11,262 nt of DNA from JASMHC01 sp964476515 (lineage in GTDB: Bacteria; Pseudomonadota; Alphaproteobacteria; Rhodobacterales; Rhodobacteraceae), in contig CAYZAY010000075.1 in assembly GCA_964476515.1 (NCBI GenBank), forward strand, positions 1-11,262, read 5' to 3'. This document shows positions 1-5,925 of this stretch, piece after piece (the first letter of the stretch is position 1; each line of letters begins with the position of its first letter). Both the position numbers and the translations under genes were made by a program. The notes beneath the pieces are model-generated. The model was not told where the DNA came from, made no database searches, and saw nothing but the letters and a program-made list of their open reading frames with translations.

Positions 1-387
1 GTATGAACCTTCCGCGTGCGCGTGCCTCGCGGAAGACGGTTCAGCCCATGGCGTCGCAATATGCGTGAAACCGTTGCGTCAGATATCTTGATGTCGTGGT
101 AGCGCTCTAAATACCAAACGATCCGCATTGGGCCGAGGTGGTATTTGCGACGAAGATAGAGAACCTTTTCTTCACGCTCGGGTGGCGTTCTGTTGGCATG
201 CCACTTGGGGATCGGAGGGGCGTTGATCAGTCCGGCTTCACCACGCTCAGCGTAGGCTTGCCTCCAGCGGTAAAAGCTGGAGCGGCCAATGCCAAAATAG
301 CGGACAGGCTTTAGCGACATGGCCAATCTCTTCAGCGTATCGAAGTATCCGCATCTTACGCTGTATCTCGCGCTGATCCTTGTTCAT
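1..387 (-). pseudogene. IS481-type transposase, 5' part, frameshifted, cut by window edge
   Basis: Read on the minus strand from ATG at 387, the gene begins MNKDQREIQRK and continues to GHVAKAC. One extra base (the doubled g at 302-303) then shifts the frame, and the original frame meets TGA at 247-249. In the shifted frame the protein continues as RYFGIGRSSFYRW (helix-turn-helix), then an IS481-like linker (KVLYLRRKYHLGPMRIVWYL) and a second HTH-like stretch ending GLNRLPRGTRTRKVH at the edge. The ATG at 387 is preferred over the one at 393 because AAGGAG lies 6 nt before it but touches the earlier ATG. The catalytic DDE domain would lie outside the window. I recognise the N-terminal pattern as the IS481/ISL3-like 'integrase, HTH' type; exact IS identity is unknown. 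With the frameshift it probably makes no full transposase unless the base is a sequencing error. Confidence 0.8.
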
Positions 388-454
388 GAACATCTCCTTC
401 TTCCCAAAACTGGGAGGTTAAAGGAAATGTCCCGCGAGTAACGGCATATCTACA
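1..454 (-). mobile_element. Insertion sequence (IS481-like), one end inside the window
   Basis: The element holds the broken transposase gene. Its outer end on the right is inferred to lie near 454: read on the minus strand the sequence starts TGTAGATATGCCGTTACTCG and runs about 65 bp of non-coding leader before the transposase start. IS ends starting with TG and containing TTACTCGCGGGACATTT are familiar from this type of element, from memory. The other end and any target-site duplication are outside the window, so the boundary cannot be proved. The stop codon of the neighbouring IclR gene is only 4-5 bp away. Confidence 0.6.
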
Positions 455-458
455 CTGC

Positions 459-1301
459 CTAGCGAGCTGGTCTATTTCCTCCGATAGCTACGGTCAGTTC
501 TTTGGCGGCGCTGATGACAGGGCCAATTAAGTCGAACGTCACTTCAGCTTTCACTCGACTGGTCGGGCCAGACACCGATATTCCGGCGATTACTTCACCG
601 TTCATGTCGAATACCGGAGCTGCGATACAGCGCATGCCGACGTTCTTTTCTTCGTTGTCGATTGAAAAACCTCGTTTTTTGATTTCTTGAAGCTCAGTTT
701 TCAAAGCGGAATCCGATGTAACGGTGTTTTGCGTGAAACCATCAAGCGAAGCAGAGCTAAGAAACCTTTCAAGCCGATCATCGGTCATATAGGCCAGAAT
801 TGCCTTTCCTATTCCGGACGCATGCATTTGCGATAGCGTCCCGGGTGGAAAGAAAGCGCGGATGGTTGCGAGCGTTTCAACTTGGCTTAGAAATAGAACC
901 TGATCTTCTTGCTCGATCCCAAGATTTGCGGTTTCACCAGTGTCTTCCATCAGCTTTCGCATAACCGGCCGTGCGCGGTCGACCAAACTGGTTTTGCGCA
1001 AGTATCGCGCCCCGATTACAAAGGCATGTGGGCCGATGTTCCATAGCTGTTGTGCGGCATCGAATTCGACCAGCTTTCGCAGCTCTAACGTAACTAGAAT
1101 CCGGTAAATCGTTGCTGGCGATTGCTCTAGGGCGTCTGCCAGTTCAGATAGGGTTAGACCCGCAGTCGTGCTGAGAAATTCGAAAACTTCCATCGCACGA
1201 TCCAAAGATTTTATCGTGTTTTGTTCAGTCTTGTCATGCCATGCTCTTGGCCTTCCGCGCGTCTTTTTTGCGCTGTCAGGGTCGCTGTTTCTGGTATTCA
1301 T
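459..1301 (-). CDS. bhcR: IclR-family regulator of the beta-hydroxyaspartate cycle
   Basis: A 280-residue IclR-type regulator. A basic N-terminal tail holds an RGRPR patch (residues 15-19, AT-hook-like). A winged helix-turn-helix follows at about 30-90 (LTLSELADALEQSPATIYRIL), then the IclR effector-binding domain from about 100 to 275, with conserved stretches MHASGIGKAILAY, GMRCIAAPVFD and AGISVSGP. Length is typical of the family. ATG at 1301 is chosen over the TTG at 1304 because AAGGTG (1309-1314) sits 7 nt ahead. The gene diverges from bhcA, the arrangement known for BhcR of Paracoccus denitrificans, which binds the bhc promoter and responds to glyoxylate. The assignment rests on family plus context. 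The 3' end abuts an insertion sequence, so the last few residues could have been altered. Confidence 0.85.
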   Translation of the reverse strand: MNTRNSDPDSAKKTRGRPRAWHDKTEQNTIKSLDRAMEVFEFLSTTAGLTLSELADALEQSPATIYRILVTLELRKLVEFDAAQQLWNIGPHAFVIGARYLRKTSLVDRARPVMRKLMEDTGETANLGIEQEDQVLFLSQVETLATIRAFFPPGTLSQMHASGIGKAILAYMTDDRLERFLSSASLDGFTQNTVTSDSALKTELQEIKKRGFSIDNEEKNVGMRCIAAPVFDMNGEVIAGISVSGPTSRVKAEVTFDLIGPVISAAKELTVAIGGNRPAR

Positions 1302-1324
1302 CAAGTTTCACCTTATTGATCTGA

Positions 1325-1353
1325 AATATAAATTTACATTATGAAAAAAGCAA
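1325..1353 (-). promoter_or_regulatory. Candidate sigma70-type promoter of bhcR
   Basis: On the minus strand TTGCTT (1353-1348) and TATATT (1330-1325) are separated by 17 bp. The -10 matches the consensus at five of six bases; the -35 is weak (three of six), as expected of a regulated promoter. It lies back to back with the candidate bhcA promoter, the two -35 boxes being 4 bp apart. An imperfect inverted repeat, TGAAATATAAATTTACA (1322-1338, five of eight pairs), covers the -10 and might be an operator. Confidence 0.4.
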
Positions 1354-1357
1354 CATA

Positions 1358-1385
1358 CTGACAATACACGATAAAAATGTATAAG
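1358..1385 (+). promoter_or_regulatory. Candidate sigma70-type promoter of the bhcABCD operon
   Basis: CTGACA (1358-1363) and TATAAG (1380-1385) each match the -35 and -10 consensus at five of six positions, with 16-bp spacing. Transcription would start near 1392 and give a leader of about 80 nt before the GTG at 1471. The surrounding stretch is very AT-rich (1320-1425), in contrast to the flanking genes, as expected for a promoter and regulator landing zone. Confidence 0.5.
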
Positions 1386-1387
1386 TC

Positions 1388-1401
1388 ATTTTTTAAAAAA
1401 T
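1388..1401. promoter_or_regulatory. Perfect AT palindrome at the predicted bhcA transcription start
   Basis: ATTTTTTAAAAAAT is a perfect 14-bp palindrome directly after the candidate -10 box. It may be an operator for BhcR or another regulator, or only a by-product of the AT-rich composition. No second copy of the motif is evident in the intergenic region. Confidence 0.3.
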
Positions 1402-1457
1402 AATTTCAAAAAAATTTCCTAATGCCCCACGATCCTCTACCCATTGGTTAACGATGT

Positions 1458-1463
1458 GAGGAG
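1458..1463 (+). promoter_or_regulatory. Ribosome binding site deciding the GTG start of bhcA
   Basis: GAGGAG ends 7 nt before GTG 1471. It lies downstream of the earlier in-frame TTG at 1444, which it therefore cannot serve, so the GTG is the start. Confidence 0.8.
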
Positions 1464-1470
1464 AATCTCT

Positions 1471-2661
1471 GTGAGCTTTCAAAACCCAGTTTTCATTCCC
1501 GGACCGACTAACATTCCTGAAAGTCTGCGCAAGGCAAGCGACATGCCGACGATTGACCACCGGTCTCCTTTGTTCGGGCAAATCCTGCATCCGGCAAGGG
1601 CAGGGGTGCGGGAAATCCTGAAAAGCGATAGCGCCGAAGTGTTCATCTTTCCATCCAGCGGAACGGGCGGCTGGGAAACGGCTTTGACCAATACTCTGTC
1701 TAGCGGAGACAAGGTTCTTGTTGCGCGCAATGGCATGTTTAGTCACCGCTGGATCGACATGTGCCAACGCCATGGTCTGGACGTCCAGATCGTCGAAACT
1801 GCTTGGGGTGACGGGATATCAGCGGACCGATATGAAGAAATTCTGACTGCAGACAAAGATCATTCGATCAAAGCCGTTCTGGCGACGCACAACGAAACCG
1901 CGACGGGTGTTAAGTCGGACATTGGCGCTGTTCGTCGCGCGATTAATGCCGCGGGCCACCCTGCGATGTTGTTTGTCGATGGTGTGTCTTCGATTGCATC
2001 CATGGACTTCCGGTTTGATGAATGGGGTGTCGATGTTGCTGTGACTGGTTCGCAAAAAGGCTTCATGCTGCCAGCTGGTCTTGCGATCGTTGGTTTCAGT
2101 CAGAAAGCCATGGATGCAACCAAAACTGCCGAATTGCCGCGTACCTTTTTCGATGTTCACGACATGCAAAACGGATACGCAAACAATGCCTATCCTTATA
2201 CGCCCGCCGTGGGTCTGATGAACGGATTGAATGAAGCGTGTAAAATGCTTTTGGACGAGGGTCTGGAGAACGTTTTTGCACGTCATCACCGGATTGCCGA
2301 AGGTGTTCGGGCTGCGGTTGGCACTTGGGGGCTACAGCTTTGCGCGACAAACCCATCAGTCTATTCTGACACCGTTAGCGCCATCCTGACACCAGAAGGA
2401 TTTAACGCCACTGACATCGTTACCCACGCCGCCGAAAAATACGGCGTCGCATTCGGGGTCGGGCTTGGTGAAGTAGCTGGCAAAGTGTTCCGGATCGGCC
2501 ACCTTGGTAGCCTTACCGACGTTATGGCGCTGTCAGGCATCGCGACCGCTGAAATGTGCATGGCTGATCTTGGTATGAACATTAAACTTGGATCAGGCGT
2601 CGCAGCCGCTCAGGACTTTTATCGTGGATCAGTGGCGATCCAGACTAAAGACGCAGCCTAG
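1471..2661 (+). CDS. bhcA: Aspartate-glyoxylate aminotransferase (BHAC)
   Basis: A 396-residue PLP-dependent class V aminotransferase. In the BHAC it transfers the amino group of aspartate to glyoxylate, giving glycine and oxaloacetate. The N-terminus (FIPGPTNIPESLRKA, MPTIDHRSPLF) is typical of the serine/alanine-glyoxylate aminotransferase fold. FPSSGTGGWE (60-69) forms the cofactor phosphate region, HNETATGV (140-147) and FVDGVSSI (168-175, Asp170 contacting the PLP ring nitrogen) follow, and VTGSQKG (191-197) supplies Lys196 as the Schiff-base lysine. The C-terminal domain contains FRIGHLG, the substrate-carboxylate arginine motif. The start is GTG. The length matches what I recall for Paracoccus BhcA (396). 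It is first in the four-gene operon, 14 bp before bhcB. On sequence alone it could be a serine-glyoxylate aminotransferase; the operon settles the call. Confidence 0.92.
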   Translation: MSFQNPVFIPGPTNIPESLRKASDMPTIDHRSPLFGQILHPARAGVREILKSDSAEVFIFPSSGTGGWETALTNTLSSGDKVLVARNGMFSHRWIDMCQRHGLDVQIVETAWGDGISADRYEEILTADKDHSIKAVLATHNETATGVKSDIGAVRRAINAAGHPAMLFVDGVSSIASMDFRFDEWGVDVAVTGSQKGFMLPAGLAIVGFSQKAMDATKTAELPRTFFDVHDMQNGYANNAYPYTPAVGLMNGLNEACKMLLDEGLENVFARHHRIAEGVRAAVGTWGLQLCATNPSVYSDTVSAILTPEGFNATDIVTHAAEKYGVAFGVGLGEVAGKVFRIGHLGSLTDVMALSGIATAEMCMADLGMNIKLGSGVAAAQDFYRGSVAIQTKDAA

Positions 2662-2675
2662 TCGAGGAACGCCCA

Positions 2676-3632
2676 ATGTATATTCCGACATATGACGACA
2701 TGCTGGATGCCCATAAGCGGATCGAACCGCATATTTGCCGCACGCCGATACGAACCTCGGATTATCTGAACGAACTGATCGGCGCTGAGCTGTTCTTTAA
2801 GTGTGAGAATTTTCAGGAACCGGGTGCGTTTAAGGTTCGTGGCGCGACCAACGCGGTCTTTGGTCTTAGTGATGAACTGGCGGCAAAGGGAGTTGCGACT
2901 CATTCTTCCGGCAACCACGCATCATGCTTAAGCTATGCCGCGATGAGACGGGGCATTCCGTGCAACGTTGTCATGCCTCGCACAGCACCTCAGGCGAAAA
3001 AGGAGACGGTTAGACGTTACGGCGGACAGATTACCGAATGTGAGCCTTCAACGTCGTCGCGCGAAGAAACTTTTGCCATGGTTCAAGCCGAGACCGGTGG
3101 CGATTTTGTGCATCCCTACAACGATCACCGCGTGATTGCGGGGCAGGGGACGTGCGCAAAGGAATTTGTCGAACAGACTGACGGATTAGACGCGGTTGTT
3201 GCCCCCATTGGCGGCGGGGGAATGATCTCTGGCACCTGCCTCACGCTTTCAACCCTTGCCCCCGAAACACAAGTTATCGCGGCAGAGCCTGAACAAGCGG
3301 ATGATGCGTTCCGCAGTTTCAAGGCCGGTCACATCATTGCGGATGACGCGCCAAAGTCGATTGCCGATGGTCTTCTGGTCCCACTGAAAGAACGGACATG
3401 GCATTTCGTTTCAAGCCATGTGTCTGAAATCTACACGGCGTCCGATCAGGAAATTGTCGACGCAATGAAACTGGCGTGGAAGCACCTGCGCATCGTTATG
3501 GAACCGTCAAGTGCAGTGCCCTTGGCAACCGTGCTTAAAAACCCCGATGCCTTCAAAGCAAAGCGCGTTGGATTGATCGTAACCGGCGGAAACGTCGATT
3601 TGGATAAGCTGCCTTGGATGGCCAGTTCCTAG
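2676..3632 (+). CDS. bhcB: Beta-hydroxyaspartate dehydratase (BHAC)
   Basis: A 318-residue fold-type II PLP enzyme of the serine/threonine dehydratase family. In the BHAC it removes water from beta-hydroxyaspartate to give iminosuccinate; standalone relatives act as threo-3-hydroxyaspartate ammonia-lyases. Visible motifs in order: FKVRGA with Lys53 as the PLP lysine, SSGNHA (77-82) for substrate carboxylate binding, the glycine loop GGGGM (179-183) holding the cofactor phosphate, PSSAVPLA near the C-terminus, and VTGGNVDLD, the family's ring-nitrogen motif. There is no C-terminal ACT regulatory domain, so this is not the biosynthetic allosteric threonine deaminase. GAGGA lies 9 nt before the ATG. 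It follows bhcA by 14 bp, so translation is probably coupled. Confidence 0.92.
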   Translation: MYIPTYDDMLDAHKRIEPHICRTPIRTSDYLNELIGAELFFKCENFQEPGAFKVRGATNAVFGLSDELAAKGVATHSSGNHASCLSYAAMRRGIPCNVVMPRTAPQAKKETVRRYGGQITECEPSTSSREETFAMVQAETGGDFVHPYNDHRVIAGQGTCAKEFVEQTDGLDAVVAPIGGGGMISGTCLTLSTLAPETQVIAAEPEQADDAFRSFKAGHIIADDAPKSIADGLLVPLKERTWHFVSSHVSEIYTASDQEIVDAMKLAWKHLRIVMEPSSAVPLATVLKNPDAFKAKRVGLIVTGGNVDLDKLPWMASS

Positions 3633-3654
3633 CGGGATCAAGAACAACGCAAAA

Positions 3655-3668
3655 GTTAACCGGTAAAC
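3655..3668. repeat. Near-perfect palindrome in the bhcB-bhcC gap
   Basis: GTTAACCGGTAAAC is a 14-bp palindrome with six of seven pairs matching, in the middle of the 60-bp spacer between bhcB and bhcC. There is no T-tract, so it is not a terminator. It may be chance or a weak mRNA structure. Confidence 0.2.
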
Positions 3669-3692
3669 CCTAACAAAGATGGACGAGATGAC

Positions 3693-4847
3693 ATGACCAA
3701 TTTTGATGAATATGAAGTCGGTTACGACATTCCTGCAAAACCAGGCATGGACGAAGCAGATATCCAGACACCCTGTCTGGTTCTCGATCTGGACGCTCTT
3801 GAGCGCAACGTTAAAAAGATGGGTGACTATGCTTCGGCCCATGGCATGCGTCATCGGGTTCACGGTAAAATGCACAAGTCAGTGGACGTGGCGAAGCTTC
3901 AGGAAAAGCTGGGTGGCGCGGTCGGTGTTTGCTGCCAAAAGGTTTCCGAAGCCGAAGTGTTCGCCCGTGGTGGGATCAAGGATGTTCTGGTTTCAAATCA
4001 GGTTCGCGACCCTATGAAAATTGATCGCTTGGCGCGTCTGCCTAATCTGGGTAGCCGAACCATCGTTTGCGTGGACGATGTGGATAACGTTGCTGATCTA
4101 TCCAAGGCTGCCGTCAAACACGGGACTGAGCTAGAAGTTTTCGTTGAAATCGACTGTGGCGCTGGTCGTTGTGGTGTTACCACGACGGACGCTGTTGTTG
4201 AAATTGCCAAGGCGGTGAATGCCGCCGACAACCTTAAACTCACCGGCATTCAGGCCTATCAAGGTGCGATGCAGCATCTGAATAGCTATGAAGCGCGTAA
4301 GGAAAAGCTGGATGTAGCGATTGCCATGGTTCAAGACGCTTACGACGGACTGAAAGCCGAAGGAATTGATTGCGAATTGGTTTCTGGTGGTGGAACCGGA
4401 TCCTACTATTTTGAATCAAATTCGGGCGTCTACAACGAGCTGCAGTGTGGGTCATATGCGTTTATGGATGCTGATTATGGCCGCATTCTGGATGAAAACG
4501 GGGACCGTATTGATCAGGGTGAATGGGAGAATTCATTTTTCATTCTGACTTCGGTGATGTCCCACGCAAAGACCGACAAAGCGATCGTTGATGCGGGTCT
4601 AAAAGCGCAGTCGATCGACTCGGGTCTTCCGGTGATTTTTGGGCGGGATGATGTGGAATACATCAAATGTTCTGACGAACATGGTGTCGTGATGGACCCA
4701 AATGGCGTGCTGAAGGTGAACGACAAGCTTAAACTGGTGCCCGGACACTGCGATCCGACCGCCAACTTGCACGATTGGTATGTTGGCGTCAGAAACGGCA
4801 AAGTCGAAACTGTTTGGCCGGTATCAGCCCGTGGTCGCGCCTACTAG
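3693..4847 (+). CDS. bhcC: Beta-hydroxyaspartate aldolase (BHAC)
   Basis: A 384-residue fold-type III PLP enzyme of the D-threonine aldolase/DSD1 family. In the BHAC it condenses glycine with glyoxylate to (2R,3S)-beta-hydroxyaspartate, the key C-C bond of the pathway. After an N-terminal DIQTPCLVLDLDAL, the motif HGKMHKS carries Lys59 as the Schiff-base lysine (H-x-K-x-H-K pattern). The alanine-racemase-like barrel follows, with VEIDCGAGRCG (151-161), SGGGTGSY (231-238) binding the cofactor phosphate, and QCGSYAFMD (251-259). GHCDP supplies His352 and Asp354, the His-x-Asp pair that binds the divalent metal in D-threonine aldolases. The length is normal. The start is the last of three closely spaced ATGs; the ribosome binding site is only moderate (GGACGAG). 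The operon context separates it from a plain D-threonine aldolase. Confidence 0.92.
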   Translation: MTNFDEYEVGYDIPAKPGMDEADIQTPCLVLDLDALERNVKKMGDYASAHGMRHRVHGKMHKSVDVAKLQEKLGGAVGVCCQKVSEAEVFARGGIKDVLVSNQVRDPMKIDRLARLPNLGSRTIVCVDDVDNVADLSKAAVKHGTELEVFVEIDCGAGRCGVTTTDAVVEIAKAVNAADNLKLTGIQAYQGAMQHLNSYEARKEKLDVAIAMVQDAYDGLKAEGIDCELVSGGGTGSYYFESNSGVYNELQCGSYAFMDADYGRILDENGDRIDQGEWENSFFILTSVMSHAKTDKAIVDAGLKAQSIDSGLPVIFGRDDVEYIKCSDEHGVVMDPNGVLKVNDKLKLVPGHCDPTANLHDWYVGVRNGKVETVWPVSARGRAY

Positions 4848-4862
4848 AAACATGAAAAAGTA

Positions 4863-4900
4863 GCGCTTTTCGAGCGCACTTCGATCAAGCGGCGAACCGC
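4863..4900 (+). other. Two small hairpins in the bhcC-bhcD spacer
   Basis: GCGCT (4863-4867) pairs with AGCGC (4873-4877) around a 5-nt loop, and GCGG (4889-4892) pairs with CCGC (4897-4900) around a CGAA tetraloop. Neither is followed by a T-run, so termination is unlikely. They may stabilise or mark processing of the operon mRNA ahead of bhcD. Confidence 0.3.
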
Positions 4901-4910
4901 AGAAATGACT

Positions 4911-4914
4911 GGAG
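4911..4914 (+). promoter_or_regulatory. Ribosome binding site deciding the start of bhcD
   Basis: GGAG is followed by AAAAC and then ATG 4920. An in-frame ATG at 4905 lies upstream of this site and has no good site of its own, so 4920 is taken as the start. Confidence 0.7.
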
Positions 4915-4919
4915 AAAAC

Positions 4920-5885
4920 ATGATTATTGTTCCCGAACGCGAAATTGCTGGCTTGATGACTCGCGAAGCTGCATTTGATGCCGTCGAAAGTGTCTTTGCC
5001 TCAATGGCTGCAAAAGATGCTTACAATTTTCCTGTAGTCAGAGAAGCCATCGGGCACGAAGATGCGCTTTATGGATTCAAAGGCGGGTTTGATCGCGCGG
5101 GGCTAAACCTTGGGCTAAAGGCGGGTGGTTTTTGGCCCAACAATTTGGAAAAACGGGGGCTGATCAATCACCAGTCGACGATCTTCCTGTTCGATCCTGA
5201 TACCGGAATGCCAAAGGCTTTCGTTGGCGGAAACCTGCTAACGGCACTTCGCACCGCGGCAGCGTCGTCCGTTTCGATCAAGCATCTTGCACGCAGCGAC
5301 GCAAAAGTCATCGGCATGGTTGGTGCAGGTCACCAAGCAACCTTCCAATTGCGCGCAGCACTTGAACAGCGAAATTTCGAAAAGGTCATTGGCTGGAACT
5401 ACCACCCTGACATGCTGGCCAATATTGAGAAAATCGCGACAGAAGCAGGCATTCCCTTTGAAGCGGTCGAGCTTTCGGGGATGCGCGAAGCTGATGTCAT
5501 CGTCTCGATAACGTCGTCTTTTGCGCCATCCCTTATGGCTGATCACGTCTCGCCTGGAACCCATATCGCCTGCATGGGCACGGACACCAAAGGCAAACAA
5601 GAAGTCGAGGCCGAGTTGCTGGCAAGAGCAACAGTATTCACCGATGAAGTCGCGCAGTCGATTTCTATCGGGGAAGCCCAGCACGCGGTTGGATCAGGCT
5701 TGATTGCGGAAACGGATGTCGCTGAAATTGGCGCGGTCATTAACGGAACCAATCCGGGCCGAATTTCGGGCGACCAAATTACCCTGTTCGATGGCACAGG
5801 CGTCGGTCTGCAAGATTTGGCCGTCGCGGCTTCTGTCGTGGACCTTGCTGTTCAAAAAGGGATAGCGATCAAAGTTGATCTCTGA
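4920..5885 (+). CDS. bhcD: Iminosuccinate reductase (BHAC)
   Basis: A 321-residue protein of the ornithine cyclodeaminase/mu-crystallin family. In the BHAC it reduces iminosuccinate to L-aspartate with NADH, regenerating the amino donor used by BhcA. The N-terminal part holds YGFKGGF and GLKAGG (65-70), with the lysine typical of the family's active site, and GGNLLTALRTAA (103-114). The Rossmann domain opens with IGMVGAGHQA (131-140), a Gly-x-Gly-x-x-x nucleotide loop. MGTDTKGKQE and FDGTGVGLQDLA near the C-terminus are family signatures. The chosen start gives MIIVPE, matching the N-terminus I recall for the Paracoccus enzyme. It is last in the operon, 72 bp after bhcC, and ends 40 bp before a convergent gene with no visible terminator between them. 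Confidence 0.92.
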   Translation: MIIVPEREIAGLMTREAAFDAVESVFASMAAKDAYNFPVVREAIGHEDALYGFKGGFDRAGLNLGLKAGGFWPNNLEKRGLINHQSTIFLFDPDTGMPKAFVGGNLLTALRTAAASSVSIKHLARSDAKVIGMVGAGHQATFQLRAALEQRNFEKVIGWNYHPDMLANIEKIATEAGIPFEAVELSGMREADVIVSITSSFAPSLMADHVSPGTHIACMGTDTKGKQEVEAELLARATVFTDEVAQSISIGEAQHAVGSGLIAETDVAEIGAVINGTNPGRISGDQITLFDGTGVGLQDLAVAASVVDLAVQKGIAIKVDL

Positions 5886-5925
5886 CTTTGGCACCTAGAG
5901 CACATCTGCCCTTGGTAACCCCGCG

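Noticed and set aside
247..387. Programmed frameshifting of the transposase
   Set aside because: IS481-type transposases are made from a single frame, and no slippery run lies at the shift site; a simple insertion mutation or sequencing error explains it better.
400..417. A terminator in the IS leader (CCCA-N4-TGGG)
   Set aside because: The stem is only 4 bp and there is no T-run on either side; it is more likely just part of the element's end region.
1444..1470. An upstream TTG start adding nine residues to BhcA
   Set aside because: The ribosome binding site lies inside this extension and the known family N-terminus begins at the GTG at 1471.
1386..1470. A glycine riboswitch in the bhcA leader
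   Set aside because: The leader is short and mostly A/T runs; none of the conserved GC-rich helices or core elements of a glycine aptamer can be drawn.
1819..2289. A 156-codon open frame on the minus strand inside bhcA
   Set aside because: It is the antisense shadow of a conserved aminotransferase frame; its composition looks random and no family pattern is visible.
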